Shown here: piece after piece, positions 39,796-51,073 of the stretch
How the letters are laid out: the number at the start of each line of letters is the position of its first letter
How positions within the stretch are numbered: position 1 is the stretch's first letter
Assembly (NCBI GenBank): GCA_963791295.1
Contig: CAWBRY010000001.1
Coordinates: 1,984,001 to 2,048,000 of the forward strand
Direction of reading: 5' to 3'
Length of the DNA stretch: 64,000 bases
From: CAWBRY01 sp963791295
Lineage (GTDB): Bacteria > Bacteroidota > Bacteroidia > Chitinophagales > Chitinophagaceae
The notes under the pieces: model-generated
Database searches by the model: none
The model's input: the letters and a program-made list of their open reading frames with translations, nothing else
Told to the model about the DNA's origin: nothing
Translations under genes and position numbers: made by a program

Positions 39796-40506
39796 TTAAA
39801 CAGGAACTTCCATCAATAGCAATTCAGCGTTGCTATCTGCTATAATTTCTAGTTGATCTGCTTCGGTGATCCCTATGCCATCCCTTCTTTTCAATTTTTC
39901 GTTGTTAATGGTCACTTCGCCGTCGATGATAAAGGCATAAACACCGTTGCCTTTCTTCTTTAATTGATAGGTGGCCCGAAAATCCTTATCTAGTTTTCCC
40001 AAACTAAACCACGCATCCTGATGAATTTGAACACCCCCATCGGAGGTGCCAATCGGGGAGACAACGGTTAATAGTTTATTGTGTTTGTCCGTATCATCAA
40101 AATGCTTCTGATCATACCTGGGTTTTACATTTCTTTTATTTGGAATCACCCAGATCTGGAAAAATTTTACGTCTTTGTCCGTATTCCTGTTCTTTTCGCC
40201 ATGCTGGATTCCCGTGCCCGCGCTCATAGCCTGGACATCACCTTGTTGGATGACCTGCACATTTCCCATGCTGTCCTGATGTTGCAAAGCCCCTTCGGTT
40301 GGGATGGAAATAATCTCCATGTTATCATGCGGATGTGTTCCAAAACCCATCCCTGCTGCTACACTATCATCATTCAAAACGCGCAAAGCGCCGAAATGTA
40401 TCCTCTCCGGATCATGGTACCCGGCGAAACTAAACGAATGATAGGAATTCAACCATCCGTGATTGGCATGGCCGCGGGTGTTCGCACGATGAATTATGGA
40501 TTTCAT
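39796..40506 (-). CDS. Pirin-like bicupin protein (YhhW type, 236 aa)
   Basis: An intact 236-residue member of the shorter pirin-like group, whose best studied relatives are YhhW-type quercetinases. Visible motifs are RGHANHGWLNSYHSFSFA, HPHDNMEIISI, GDVQAMSAGTGIQHGEKN and FFQIWVIP. The HPHDN and HGE segments supply the metal ligands. It is the first gene of a two-gene leftward unit with the longer pirin. A 195-bp intergenic region separates it from the divergent glycosylasparaginase gene; no clear promoter could be picked there. Confidence 0.9.
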   Translation of the reverse strand: MKSIIHRANTRGHANHGWLNSYHSFSFAGYHDPERIHFGALRVLNDDSVAAGMGFGTHPHDNMEIISIPTEGALQHQDSMGNVQVIQQGDVQAMSAGTGIQHGEKNRNTDKDVKFFQIWVIPNKRNVKPRYDQKHFDDTDKHNKLLTVVSPIGTSDGGVQIHQDAWFSLGKLDKDFRATYQLKKKGNGVYAFIIDGEVTINNEKLKRRDGIGITEADQLEIIADSNAELLLMEVPV

Positions 40507-40701
40507 AAATCTTCCTTTTTTTAAGCGTACATTAAAAAATATGAATGTTTATTTAGTGTTTAAACATCAAATAATATTCCACCTCTTGTTTTTCAGCATT
40601 TTGGCAGCTAGGACCCATTTCTGGCAGAATTTCAGCTCTTTTCAATTAAGTAATGCAAGTCTGCCACCATGAGGGTGAATGATTTAATTTCGACAACTTA
40701 A

Positions 40702-41694
40702 ATGTCAACAATGCTCAACCGTAGAAAGTTTATTCGCGCTTCCGCTCTTACATCGTTACTTACCCTTGTGGCAAAGAGAAGTCTCAGTAACACGACCTAT
40801 CTGCCATCATCATTCAAACCAGTTGTCATTTCTACCTGGGATGCCGGACTGGAAGCAAACAAAGGCGCCTGGGCAATCCTTGCAAGAAGGGCCGTGCACT
40901 GGATGCCGTTGAAGCCGGCGTAATGGTGACAGAAGCATCCCAAAATTGTTGCGTGGGACTCGGAGCAAATCCCGACAGGGAAGGAAATGTTACTCTCGAT
41001 GCATGCATCATGGATGAATTTTTTAATTGTGGTAGCGTGGCCTTTCTCGAAAGGATCAAGCATCCGATTTCCGTCGCCAGGAGAGTAATGGAAAAAACTC
41101 CGCATGTGATGCTGGTGGGAGAGGGGCTCAACAATTTGCTGTTGCCGAAGGATTTCCACTTGAGCCTAACAAAACTATCGCCCGAGGCACAAAAAGCATA
41201 CGATCAGTGGTTGAAAAATTCGCAATATAAACCGGTCATCAATATTGAAAATAAAAGCAATCATGATACGATTGGAATGGTTGCCCTCGATGGCAATGGA
41301 AATTTGAGTGGAAGTTGCACTACCAGTGGTATGGCTTTTAAAATGCAGGGACGGATGGGCGATTCACCCATTATTGGTGCAGGTTTATATGTGGACAATG
41401 AGATCGGGGCATGCGTAGCCACGGGCCAGGGTGAAGAGGTGATCCGTATAGCCGGATCTCACACTGGTCGTTGAATTCATGAGACAGGGCCTCACTCCTG
41501 AAATTGCTTGCAAAAAGACAGTCGAACGAATCATGAAAATTAAAGGAGAAAAATAAGGATTTCCAGGTGGCTTTCCTGGCATTGAATAAACAGGGAATTG
41601 TCGGCGCATATCGCCATTCAAACAGGATTTACCTATGCAATCGCAACGGATGAGAAAGAAGACTTAATCAGCAGTTGCGAGTTGGATGAATTGA
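40702..41694 (+). CDS. N4-(beta-N-acetylglucosaminyl)-L-asparaginase family Ntn-hydrolase (frameshifted)
   Basis: Glycosylasparaginases cleave the GlcNAc-Asn bond of degraded N-glycoproteins and mature by self-cleavage before a catalytic Thr. The N-terminus has a twin-arginine-like signal (LNRRKFIRASALTSLL). Then come STWDAGLEANKGAW, a shift near 40,885, VEASQNCCVGLGANP-type sequence with DREGNVTLDACIMD, and NHDTIGMVALDGNGNLSG, in which the Thr of HDTIG is the expected nucleophile. GAGLYVDNEIGACVATGQGEE matches the family. Further shifts near 41,455, 41,555 and 41,605 break the C-terminus, so the stop at about 41,694 is approximate. Together with the nearby GH20 and NagB genes it points to scavenging of GlcNAc from glycoproteins. 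Confidence 0.85.
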
Positions 41695-41726
41695 TCTTAA
41701 TAAGAACTACCGATCAGATTAAAAGA

Positions 41727-42465
41727 ATGTCAATTCCTCATCGAAATAGCCACTTCGGATTTTCAAACCACAAGATCTGCAGTTGAAGGTGGCGCAGACC
41801 GCATCGAACTCTGCGCCAACCTTGCCGAAGGAGGCACTACTCCATCCTATGGCACCATCAAACAATGCCGTAAAACTTTTCAGTGTTACTTTATCCGATC
41901 ATCCGCCCACGCGGCGGTGATTTTTTATACACTAAAAAGTGAATATGAAATCATGGTTCACGAAGTAGAATTTGCAAGCAACTGGGCTGCGACGGCATCG
42001 TCACCGGACTTGTTGAATATGGATGGAACGATCGATACAGTACGAACATCAGAACTGATTGAACTGGCCTATCCGATGGGCGTGACATTTCACCGGGCCT
42101 TTGACCGCTGCCTCGATCCAATTGAAGCACTTGAAGAATTGATCACCATCGGATGTGAACGTATTCTGACCTCCGGCCAAAAACCTACCGCACCCGAAGG
42201 AATTGAGATGATCGGAGAATTGAACAACAGGCAAATCACCGCATTATCATCATGCCCGGAAGCGGCGTGAGGAAAGAAAATATAAAAATGCTCGCAGACC
42301 ACGACCGGCTGCATAGAATTTCATTCTTCCTTGCGTGAAAAAGAAAAAAGCAAGATGGAATTTATCCATCCCGCTTTTGAGGGTTCAAGTGAAAGTTATA
42401 TGAATAATGCACATCAATCCGAAGAAGTGAAGGTCTGCGCTATAGCATTGACAGGCACCGAATAA
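41727..42465 (+). CDS. cutC: CutC family protein (frameshifted)
   Basis: CutC is a TIM-barrel protein historically linked to copper homeostasis; its biochemical role is still unsettled. The corrected sequence has EGGADRIELCANLAEGG, TPSYGTIKQC, LLNMDGTIDTVRT, GVTFHRAFDRC and CERILTSGQKPTAPEG, all diagnostic. The end covers FHSSLREKKKSKMEFIHPAF and stops at TAA 42,463-42,465. Indels occur near 41,740, 41,880, 41,930, 41,985, 42,240 and 42,300. The start codon is uncertain: ATG at 41,727 is 10 codons before the conserved start but in a shifted frame. It follows the asparaginase gene closely and converges on the TIM-barrel gene next door. Confidence 0.85.
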
Positions 42466-42470
42466 GCTTA

Positions 42471-43358
42471 TCACATCTTTACATTCTTCATATAGGCGGC
42501 ATCGGCCTTCACGCATTCCAGCGGAGTACCATCATCATAGCGTTCATGCTCTACAATATAATATTGCATGCCTTGTTTTTTGGCCTCCTTGAGGCAATAG
42601 GAGGGAAATCGATACTTCCTTTTCCCAGAACGCAACTCGCATTATTATTCTTTGCATCCTTTTATACGGTCCTTGATATGACAGAGCTTCCAATCTTCCG
42701 GGATATTTTTTTAACCATTCAATCGGATCTTGACCGCCAGTCACTACCCAATAAATATCCATTTCATAATCGACCAGTGCTGCGATCCGTATTCTTCATC
42801 ATCACATCCTGCGGCATTTGACCTTCCAATTCTTTAAAACTGTAGTCATGGTTGTGATAGGCAAACCGGATCCCATTCTTTCCTGCAAATCTCCCCACAT
42901 GCATTGAATTCATCTGCAAACTTTTTATAATCATCCAACTTCTTTTGAGGGCCTTTATACGGGCAGATCAGATATTTCATTCCGATCGCCGCTGCATCGG
43001 CAGCCTTTTTTTCAAAATCCTTTGAAATATTGCAATGGCTGGAAACGATCGTCATTCCCAGATTGATCCATGTAATTCTTGAAATTCAACATTGCTCATT
43101 CCCCAAAACATTCCGTCCTTTCCTTCAAAACTTTCAACAGTTTATATCCATAAGAAGCTACATGTTTCAGCACTCCTTTCGGATCCTTTGGCCAATTCAT
43201 CTTTGACCGACCATAATTGAAGTCCAAAGGATTTTATCTTCTTTTTTTCCTCCTGATCCATCAAGGAAAGCAAGGACTTGCTTCCCAATCCCGCCAAGGC
43301 AAGCCCAGAAGCTGCGGCACCCGTCAATCGTCAAAAATTTTCTGCGGTCGTATTTCAT
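42471..43358 (-). CDS. Secreted sugar phosphate isomerase/epimerase-like TIM-barrel protein, Tat signal (frameshifted)
   Basis: The protein starts MKYDRRKFLT and continues TGAAASGLALAGLGSKSLL, a twin-arginine signal that would export it folded. The body is an AP-endonuclease-2/xylose-isomerase-like barrel: IKSFGLQLWSVKDELAK, AAAIGMKYLICPYKGPQKKLDDYKKFADEFN, MDIYWVVTGGQDPIEWLKKYPGR and an end near DDGTPLECVKADAAYMKN. At least six indels break it. Despite the Pfam-style name, secreted members of this group do not act on sugar phosphates. In Bacteroidota such proteins travel with GMC oxidoreductases and DUF1080 proteins, and relatives have been tied to 3-keto-sugar processing. It is the last gene of the leftward set, 40 bp after the subunit-3 gene. 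Confidence 0.82.
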
Positions 43359-43398
43359 AATTAATATTTGATGTAATAATCCGATTGTAATAATATTA

Positions 43399-44038
43399 TT
43401 ATTCTGCCCAGGCCTTATCGCCTTTTTTATAGGGCAAGCTCCATCATAATGCCCGGGCACTGGTACATGACGCAAGGTTTCGGTCATTCCTGTCTTGGAA
43501 GTAAAGAATCCCAACAAGGTCAATTGCTTCATCATCGTATAATAATGACTTGGCGTGCTTCAAATTCCTTTTGATCTTTCAAGGCTATCGTCCTGTTTTC
43601 TTCTTCCAGCGCTTCACGTCTGGGTTTGTCTTCTTCATCCCTTTTCGTATTGAATTCTTTCGATTCTTTCTCCAGCGTTACCAAGAAAGTCATGACGCTG
43701 TTGCGGCGTGCATTCCATAAATGATCTTACCATTGCTTTTTTACAAGCTTCTTCCAGGTCGGCAATTCCCTTGGTAAATACTAGTCTGTTGCCTTTCGGT
43801 ATAGCAATCGGTCACCATTACTTTCATGAATTCGCCGACCTGTGCTGCTTTTGCGCCGGGGGTAGTAGTTGCCGGAATAATGGTTTCACCTACTTCATCC
43901 AATAAGGCAATATTGGAAGGACTAAATCCCGCTTCTGCTTTCGTTCCGGTCTTACATCCCGTAAGAAAAACTTCACCGCCAATAACAACACCACCGGTCA
44001 ACGCAGCGATCATTTTTAATAAGTTCTCTTCTGTCCAT
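43399..44038 (-). CDS. Gluconate 2-dehydrogenase subunit 3 family protein, small subunit for the adjacent GMC enzymes (frameshifted)
   Basis: This family is the small subunit of membrane-linked FAD-GMC sugar dehydrogenases and is thought to aid folding and export of the large subunit. The start MDRRELLKMIAALTGG leads into a twin-arginine-like signal with a lipobox-like FLTGC. Then FSPSNIALLDEVGETIIPAT, PGAKAAQVGEFMKVMVTDCYT is the family core. The C-terminus ends RHVPVPGHYDGA and KKGDKAWAE before TAA. Shifts near 43,800, 43,560 and 43,440 disrupt the middle and end. An in-frame upstream ATG exists at 44,067, but 44,038 puts the RR motif at the terminus. It follows the GMC gene by 53 bp. Confidence 0.85.
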
Positions 44039-44091
44039 AGTGAAAAGTTTAAATTATTAGTTATCAATTGCCATCGATTTTTGCATGGCTA

Positions 44092-45805
44092 TTATAGATT
44101 TTGTTTTTTCAATTCATTTACTGCATGATCCGCCGCCCTGGCCGTAAATGCCATATAAGTCAGTGATGGATTTACACAGGAAGCACTAGTCATACATGCC
44201 CCATCCGTAACAAATACATTCATGCAGTCCCATACCTGGTTCCATTTATTCAAAACAGATGTTTTCTTATCGTTTCCCATCCTGGCGGTTCCCATTTCAT
44301 GAATCCCATGACCAATTGCATGTCCGCTATCATAAGTCGTAATATTCTTCACACCGCGCTGCTTCCAACATAGCTGTCAACTCTTCTTTAATATCCTTCC
44401 GCATCTTTTTTTCATTTTCCTTCAATTCTGCATCCATCGCCAGACTGGCAATCCCCATTTATCTTTTCTATCTTATCAAGGATATTTTATTTTCATGATA
44501 AGGAAGTATTTCTCCAAAACCTGTTGCTCCGATCCTCCAACCTCCGGGTTCAGCATAATGCTTCCTTCAAATCACTTGCCAATATTCAATTCCGCTACTG
44601 TCTCGTCTCCATCCATTCCTGCTTGCACTTCCCTGGTAACCAAATCCCTTACAAAATCTCTTTTCTTGTCTCCCGGCAAATTGGCAAACCGTGCAATATA
44701 AAATCCACATGGCCGTCGCCCATATTCTGTTTTGTCTTCATAACCTTCTATTTCGCCAGAAGCACCCAGATTATAATGATGATCCATTACATTGTGTCCT
44801 AATTCACCACTGCTGCTTCCCAATCCATCCGGCCAAATATCCGTTGCCGAATTAAACAAGTACCCAGGTTGAGTTCAATGCAGAAGCACATAGAAAAATA
44901 ATCTTTGATTTATATTCATAGGTCTTGTTATTCGCTCGTATCCAGCACTTCAACGCCTGTTGCTTTTTTCTTGTCCTTATCATACAGAACTCTGGTGACC
45001 AATGACAAAGGTCTTACTGTCAGGTTACCTGTTTTCATCGCTGCCGGCAAGGTAGAAGACTGTGTACTGAAATATACCACCGAAAGGACAACCTTCCCAG
45101 CAACGGTTGCTGAACTGGCAATTCGTTCTTTCATTATGCGGCACCGTAAGATTGGCAACCCGGCTATTGATCAGATGACGTTCGTCCGTTATAATACTTC
45201 TTTATCCTGGTCTGCCACATCTTTTTCAACAAGATTCAATGGTACCGGCAGGTAAAAATTGTCCATCGGGTAATTGTGACAATCCTTCCAAAGAACCACT
45301 GATGCCGGCAAATTTTTCGACATGATCATACCATGGCGCAATATCTTTATATCGTGATCGGCCAGTCAATACCAAATCCATCCTTTGCATTGGCTTCAAA
45401 ATCGATGATCACTCCACCGATAACTTTGCCTGCCCCATAAGATCGAACGTCCACCCATTCTATACACCCGCCACCAGGTAAAAGGTTTTATCTCGGTATA
45501 TGGCGAATCTACTTCATTTACCCAGGCATCCATCACTTGCTTCCTGCGCCGCCCATCCACGATGGATAACCGGATAATTTTTTCTCTGCTCCGCTGTCGT
45601 CATGCCCCGATGCTCAAATTCCCACGGACTTTTATTGGCCGTTTTATAATCTTCAATGTGTTTATAATCTGCACCGCGTTCCAGCATCAATACTTTCAAT
45701 CCTTTTTCGCCAAGTTCTTTTGCTGCCCAGCCTCCGCTGATGCCGGAGCCGACAACAATTGCATCATATGTCAGTCATCGGATAAAATTTATATTGGTTC
45801 GTCAT
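44092..45805 (-). CDS. GMC family FAD oxidoreductase, first tandem copy (frameshifted)
   Basis: This is the large FAD subunit of a probable periplasmic sugar/glycoside dehydrogenase. The N-terminus has the dinucleotide-binding motif YDAIVVGSGISGGWAAKEL with LKVLMLERG, the middle has the SATDIWPDGLGSSSGELGHN region and the C-terminus has GIHEMGTARMG and ASCVNPSLTYMAFTARAADHAV. The His of the HEMGTARMG segment and the Asn of CVNPS are the expected catalytic pair. Full length is about 570 residues. At least eight indels break it. The start at 45,805 (MTNQYKF) is only 5 bp after the upstream GMC stop; an internal start (MTD before YDAIVV) is possible. It is highly similar to the copy directly upstream, which indicates tandem duplication. 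Confidence 0.88.
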
Positions 45806-45810
45806 CGCTG

Positions 45811-47503
45811 TCAACTTAAAGATTTTGTTTCTTTAACTTCGCTCACCGCATAATCGGCTGCCCTGGCTGTCAATGCCATATAGGTCAATGATGGATTGAC
45901 ACAAGAAGCACATGTCATGCAGGCGCCATCGGTCACAAATACATTGGGTGCATCCCAAACCTGGTTGTTGCCATTTAATACAGAAGTTTTTGGATCACGA
46001 CCCATGCGGGCTGTTCCCATTTCATGAATACCCATGCCCGGACTATATCCTGCCATCGTAAGTCCTTACATTCTTAACGCCTGCTGCTTCCAGCATTTCC
46101 TTTGCATCGTCCATCATATCCTTCCGCATCTTCTTTTCATTTTCCTTTATTTCGACATCAAAAGCAAAACCGGCAATCCCCACTTATCTTTCTTATCTTA
46201 TCCAGGGTGATCTTAGTTACTCATGATCAGGAAGCATTTCACCAAAAGCAGTCATTCCAATATTCCATTGATCGGCTGGGACACTTAAAGCATCTTTAAA
46301 TTCTGCGCCAATCGTAAATTCGGCCACATTGCTAGCTCCATTCCTGTCGCGGCTTGCACCTCCCTGGTAACCAAAGCCACGGATATAATCTCTTTTGTCG
46401 TCATAGATATTCCTGAACCGTGGAATATAAAATCCAGTTGGCCTGCGTCCATATTCATATTTATCTTCAAATCCTTCCACTGTGCCACCTGCGCCGCAAC
46501 GGAAATGATGGTCCATTACATTATGTCCCAGTTCACCGCTGCTGCTGCCCAAGCCATCGGGCCATATATCGGTAGCTGAATTCATCAATACCCAGGTCGA
46601 GTTAAATGCAGAAGCACAAACAAAAACGATCTTTGATTTGAATTCATAGGTCTTATTGGTTTCTGCATCCACAATCTCCACGCCTGTTGCTTTCTTTTTA
46701 TCCTTATCATACAAAATTTTGTAACAATGGAAAAAGGGCGAAGAGTAAGGTTCCCGGTTTTCATTGCTGCCGGAAGGGTAGAAGATTGCGTACTGAAATA
46801 TCCTCCGAACGGACAACCTCGCCAGCAACGGTCGCGGTACTGGCAATTGGTTCTTGCCTGAAGAGGTTGCGTAATATTTGCACTGCGGCCAATGATCAGA
46901 TGCCGCTGACCTTTATAATGGTCCTTTAAGCGTGTTGCAACATCCTTTTCCACACAATTCAATTCCATGGCTGGCATGAAATCCCCATCTGGCAATACTT
47001 CCAGTCCTTCCTTACTGCCCTGTATACCCGCAAATTTTTCAGCATAGACTGTACCAGGGCGCAACATCTTCATAGCGGATCGGCCAGTCAACAGCAATAC
47101 CATCTTTCGCATTGGCTTCGAAATCCCATTTATTCCACCGATAACTTTGTCTGCCCCACATCAGGGAACGGCCTCCAACATGATATCCGCGGAACCAATC
47201 AAAGCGTTTTACTTCTGTATAAGGGCTTTCCTTTTCATTTACCCACATATCCACGACGATTTCATTCAGCGGATAATCTCTTTTCAAAACAGGATAATCT
47301 TTGATCATTTGCTGTGTTCTTCCTCCCCGGTGAGGAAATTCCCACGATTCCTTATTGGCATTTACATAATCTTTGACATGTTCAATATTGCGGCCGCGTT
47401 CGAGCAACAATACTTTCAATCCTTTTTCGGTAAGTTCTTTTGCAGCCCAGCCACCACTGATGCCGGAGCCGATGACAATCGCATCATAAGTATTGTCTGC
47501 CAT
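45811..47503 (-). CDS. GMC family FAD oxidoreductase, second tandem copy (frameshifted)
   Basis: About 564 residues. The N-terminal 150 residues are intact: MADNTYDAIVIGSGISGGWA is the FAD-binding Rossmann motif, followed by LKVLLLERGRNIEHVKDY, YHVGGRSLMWGRQSYR and WNKWDFEANAKDGIAVDWP. Later pieces include LIIGRSANITQPLQARTNCQ, SATDIWPDGLGSSSGELGHN and the C-terminal GIHEMGTARMGRD with ASCVNPSLTYMALTARAADY. Shifts occur near 47,050, 46,850, 46,720, 46,200 and 46,060. No N-terminal signal peptide is seen, which fits GMC subunits that are exported piggy-back on the Tat-signal small subunit encoded two genes downstream. Substrate cannot be read from sequence; context suggests a sugar or glycoside, possibly oxidised at C3. 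Confidence 0.9.
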
Positions 47504-47584
47504 ATTATATTTATTGTTAAGTATGTATTTATTCTATTATCTAAAAACCATCTTCAACCTTGATCTGTCCTTACATTCATACTA

Positions 47585-48487
47585 TTAAACATCACAGATC
47601 CTAACCGCCTTTTTCAATTGCGATAGCCGATCTTCATTTTTCATCACCTGTCGGTAATAAATTCCTGGGCTACATAATCCTTGAATCCGGTTTCGAGAAT
47701 TGCTTTCATAATAGCCGGATAATATAAGTTCCTGTGCTTTCGTCGATCACATGCCTTCCCGGAACACCGCCCGTATGATAATGCCCAAAATACTGATGAT
47801 TATTTTTAATCGTGCGGATCACATCTCCTTCATCGATCTGCATATGATAAATATCATATAGCAACTTGAAATTCGGCGAACCAATTCGTTTTACAAGTTC
47901 AACTCCCCATGGTGCTATTATCACACATCTGATCTTTGTGATCAACTTTGCTGTTAAGAAGTTCCATCTGAATGATAACGCCTCTTTGTTCGGCCTGGCC
48001 AATGATCTGTTTCAATCCTTCAACACAATTTTTCAGCCCGGTTTCATTCGTCCATGCCATTGCGATTCCCGCTAAAACAGATCAGGTTCTTATAGCCGGC
48101 CTTTTGACACCAGGTCAATATGTTCTGTATAATTCTCGATTAATGTTTCATGATATTGCTTATCATTCCAGCCTTCGGTAAGGCTGATCTCGGCACCATT
48201 GCACATGGAGGAGTGGATGCCATTGGCCTTTAGAGTAGGCCATTCTTTAGGTCCGACGAGATCAATGGCTTTAAAGCCCGATCTTTTTACCAGTCTGGCA
48301 CAATTCTTCTAGGGGAATGAAATTGTAAGTCCACCAGCAAACAGAATGATTGATATTGCCTTTGAGAGGGGTATCATCGTCTTCCAGATTGGCATTTGAA
48401 AATGAACTCAACAAAGAAGTAGATCCTAAGTGCTACTGAGCCGGCGGTAAGATTTTTCAAAGCTTCTCTTCGGTTTGTTTTTTTCAT
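47585..48487 (-). CDS. Secreted hydroxypyruvate-isomerase-like TIM-barrel protein, Tat-like signal (frameshifted)
   Basis: The start MKKTNRREALKNLTAGSVAL carries a twin-arginine-like motif. After a shift it continues NINHSVCWWTYNFIPLEELC. The conserved core is FKLLYDIYHMQIDEGDVIRTI then YFGHYHTGGVPGRHVID, typical of the hydroxypyruvate isomerase group of the xylose-isomerase-like barrel superfamily, and it ends GFKDYVAQEF with a basic tail. The glutamate, aspartate and histidine metal ligands of the group appear present (YDIYHMQ, GHYHTGG). Several indels lie near 47,650, 47,750, 47,900, 48,060 and 48,310. A literal hydroxypyruvate activity is unlikely for an exported protein; action on an oxidised sugar is more plausible from the surrounding genes. 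Confidence 0.83.
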
Positions 48488-48544
48488 TCTGAGGCAATCG
48501 GATACTAAGTTAGGGAATTTCAGGTATTCGATGTGGCAGCTTGT

Positions 48545-49762
48545 TTATGAGCGGTATAATATTTTCTTCTGACCAACATAGATCAATACGAAAATGACAA
48601 AAAGAATGGCAGGCATGATCGCCACTTTCTTAAAGGTATCCGTACCGGCAACCGCCTCGGCTTTGGCAACATCCGTTCCGGCGTCAATAGCCGCAGCTCT
48701 TTGCTTTATCAAACCAACGTCCCATGACAGGTAGCATCAGCGAGACAGAAAACATTCCAGCTCCACCCATTAATGAAAGACCCAACGCGCCGGTTTTGGG
48801 TAAATATTCAGAAACAAAACCCAGCATCGTGGGCCAGAAAAAGCAAATGCCGATTGCAAAAACGGCTGCAGCTCCGAACGCAGCATAGCCAGATGCCATA
48901 CTTAATAATATCAAGCCGATTCCCGCAAAGAAGGCGGAAAAGATCAACATGCCATTCGGATTTAACCGATGTACGACCGGACCTGCAAAAGAACGACCGA
49001 CCGCCATGATGCCGTTGATGAAGACCAAAACCAGGATGCCGAAACATCGGCGCCACTCAACAGTGCATCCGATCCAGGTGCCGGTTCCTAATTCAGTCGC
49101 TGCCGTCATGAACATGCATAAAATCATAACGATATATAAACGGATTCAGGCAACTGGTAAACATTTCTTTGGTGCTTACACCCTCTCTGCACTCTTTCGG
49201 TTTGCGGAAATTTCAACCTCCAAAAGATGACGGCATAAATAATGGCGGGAATAAACAAAATACTGACCAGGATCCTCCAGTCAAGATGCAACTTTTCCAA
49301 TATAAAATAGGATAACAAACCGCCTATAGTAATACCTCCTGGAAACCATACATGAAATTTATTCAGCATGGTAGTTTTATTGTCGGGGTACAGAGTAACT
49401 ACTAACGGATTGCATGCCGCTTCAACCATTCCATTGCCGACGCCAATACAAACTGTACCAATGAATAACATCGTGGCATCTTTAGCAACCAGGTATAAAA
49501 TGATCCCGGCAATATGACCGATGAAGGCCAGGCCCACCAATTTTTTCATACCTAAGAAATCACACAATGGTCCTCCAAAGATCATTGCCAATGTAAATCC
49601 CCAAAATGCCGGACTGAATATCCAGCCAATTTGTTCTTTGGTTAATTCAAATTCGGTGCCCCAGGTTCCTTCAAGAGCAGCTCTGTAAGCGAAAGTGATG
49701 GCGGTGGTAACTAACGCAATACGGCTGGCCAAAAAAAGTGATCTCCGGTTTACGGCTTGCAT
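48545..49762 (-). CDS. MFS sugar permease-like transporter (frameshifted)
   Basis: A major facilitator transporter of about 405 residues in the inner membrane. It starts MQAVNRRSLFLASRIALVTT, and WIFSPAFWGFTLAMIFGGPL, CDFLGMKKLVGLAFIGHIAG, GVGNGMVEAACNPLVVTLYP and KFHVWFPGGITIGGLLSYF resemble the fucose/glucose-type permeases of Bacteroidota. Hydrophobic helices continue to FVLIYVGQKKILYRS at the C-terminus. Indels are near 49,150, 49,060 and 48,710. It is the first gene of the leftward set and likely imports the product made by the periplasmic enzymes encoded downstream. Its substrate is inferred only from context. Confidence 0.87.
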
Positions 49763-49871
49763 ATCGTTTTTTTTAAATGGTGATTTCTATAAGCTAAATA
49801 TACTATTTTTAAAAATATATTTGTGAACTTGAAAAATATGATAATTTATTTTAAAACAACAATCGATTGCT
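49763..49871. promoter_or_regulatory. Divergent promoter region between MFS and Gfo/Idh/MocA genes
   Basis: This 109-bp AT-rich spacer is the only space between the leftward and rightward gene sets of the sugar-oxidation locus. On the plus strand TATATTTG at 49,816-49,823 matches the Bacteroidota -7 box TAnnTTTG; no convincing -33 box was found in front of it. The opposite strand has a weaker TATATTTA. No operator palindrome was recognised. Confidence 0.45.
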
Positions 49872-51034
49872 ATGAATAACCGCAAACTCAGAATGGGAAT
49901 GATCGGCGGTGGTAAAGATGCTTTTATCGGAGCTGTTCACCGACTTGCTTTTAATATGGATGGGCAGGTTGAATTGGTTGCAGGAGCATTGAGCATCAAT
50001 CCTGAGATTGCTGTTGATTCAGGTAACCAACTCTTCCTCGATCCCAGTCGCATATACACCGACTATAAAGTGATGCTGGAAAAAGAGTCATCGCTGCCGG
50101 ATGATAAAAAATTGGATTTCGTCAGCATCGTAACCCCCAACTTTGTTCATTTTGATCCCGCGATGATGGCGCTGGACAAGGGATTCAATGTAGTGATTGA
50201 AAAGCCGATCACGTTCTCACTGGAACAGGCCAAACAACTAAAGGAGAAAGTAAATGAAACAGGGCTGACACTTTTACTAACGCATACGTATACCGGTTAC
50301 CCGATGGTCAAGCAAGCGAAACAAATGTTGAAAGCCGGACTACTTGGGAAAGTAAGAAAAGTATATGTGGAATACCCTCAGGGATGGTTAAGCACATTCC
50401 TTGAAGGAACTGGCCAGGCACAGGCTTCGTGGCGTACAGATCCAAAGCGAAGCGGCGCAGCAGGAAGTATGGGGGACATCGGTACTCATGCATTTAACCT
50501 GGCTGAATATGTTACGGGACTGACAGTTACTAAACTTTGTGCTGATTTGAATATCGTTGTTGAAGGAAGAATGCTCGACGACGATGGAGCCGTATTTCTA
50601 AAGTTCAATAATGGTGCAAGCGGAGTATTGATGGCCAGCCAGGTGGCGGCGGGCGAAGAGAACAATGTCAAGATTAGAGTCTATGGTGAAAAAGGAGGAC
50701 TGGAATGGAAACAGGAAGATGCCAATACGCTGCTTGTAAAATGGTTGGATAAGCCCACCGAAGTATATCGCGCTGGTACTGGCTATCTCAATTCCTTTGG
50801 TCGAGTCATAATTGCCGGACACCTGCGGGTCATCCGGAAGGTTATCTGGAAGCATTCGGAAATCTGTACAGGAATTTTTCGCTCACCGTACGTGCAAGAA
50901 TAAATGGTGAGCAACCGGAAGCGGAATGGCTAGACTTTCCTGGAGTAGATGAAGGGATTCGCGGAATGGCATTTATTGAAAATGTAGTGAAAAGTGGAAA
51001 GAGCAATGAAAAATGGATCGACTTCACAGTATAA
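49872..51034 (+). CDS. Gfo/Idh/MocA family NAD(P)-dependent oxidoreductase (one frameshift)
   Basis: Cytosolic sugar oxidoreductases of this family oxidise or reduce ring hydroxyls or keto groups of sugars using NAD(P). The Rossmann motif is MGMIGGGKDAFIGAVHR (residues 8-24), the signature EKP is at residues 110-112, and the catalytic region is GAAGSMGDIGTHAFNLAEYV. The reading frame is intact to about base 50,805, then shifts; the corrected end includes PAGHPEGYLEAFGNLYRNF and FIENVVKSG and stops at TAA 51,032-51,034, about 387 residues. No signal peptide is present, so it should act on an imported intermediate, for instance reducing a 3-keto sugar. It heads the rightward set; a TIM-barrel gene follows after 39 bp. 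Confidence 0.9.
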
Positions 51035-51073
51035 CTTTATCTAGTATCTAGCATCTAGAATCAAGCATCGCAT

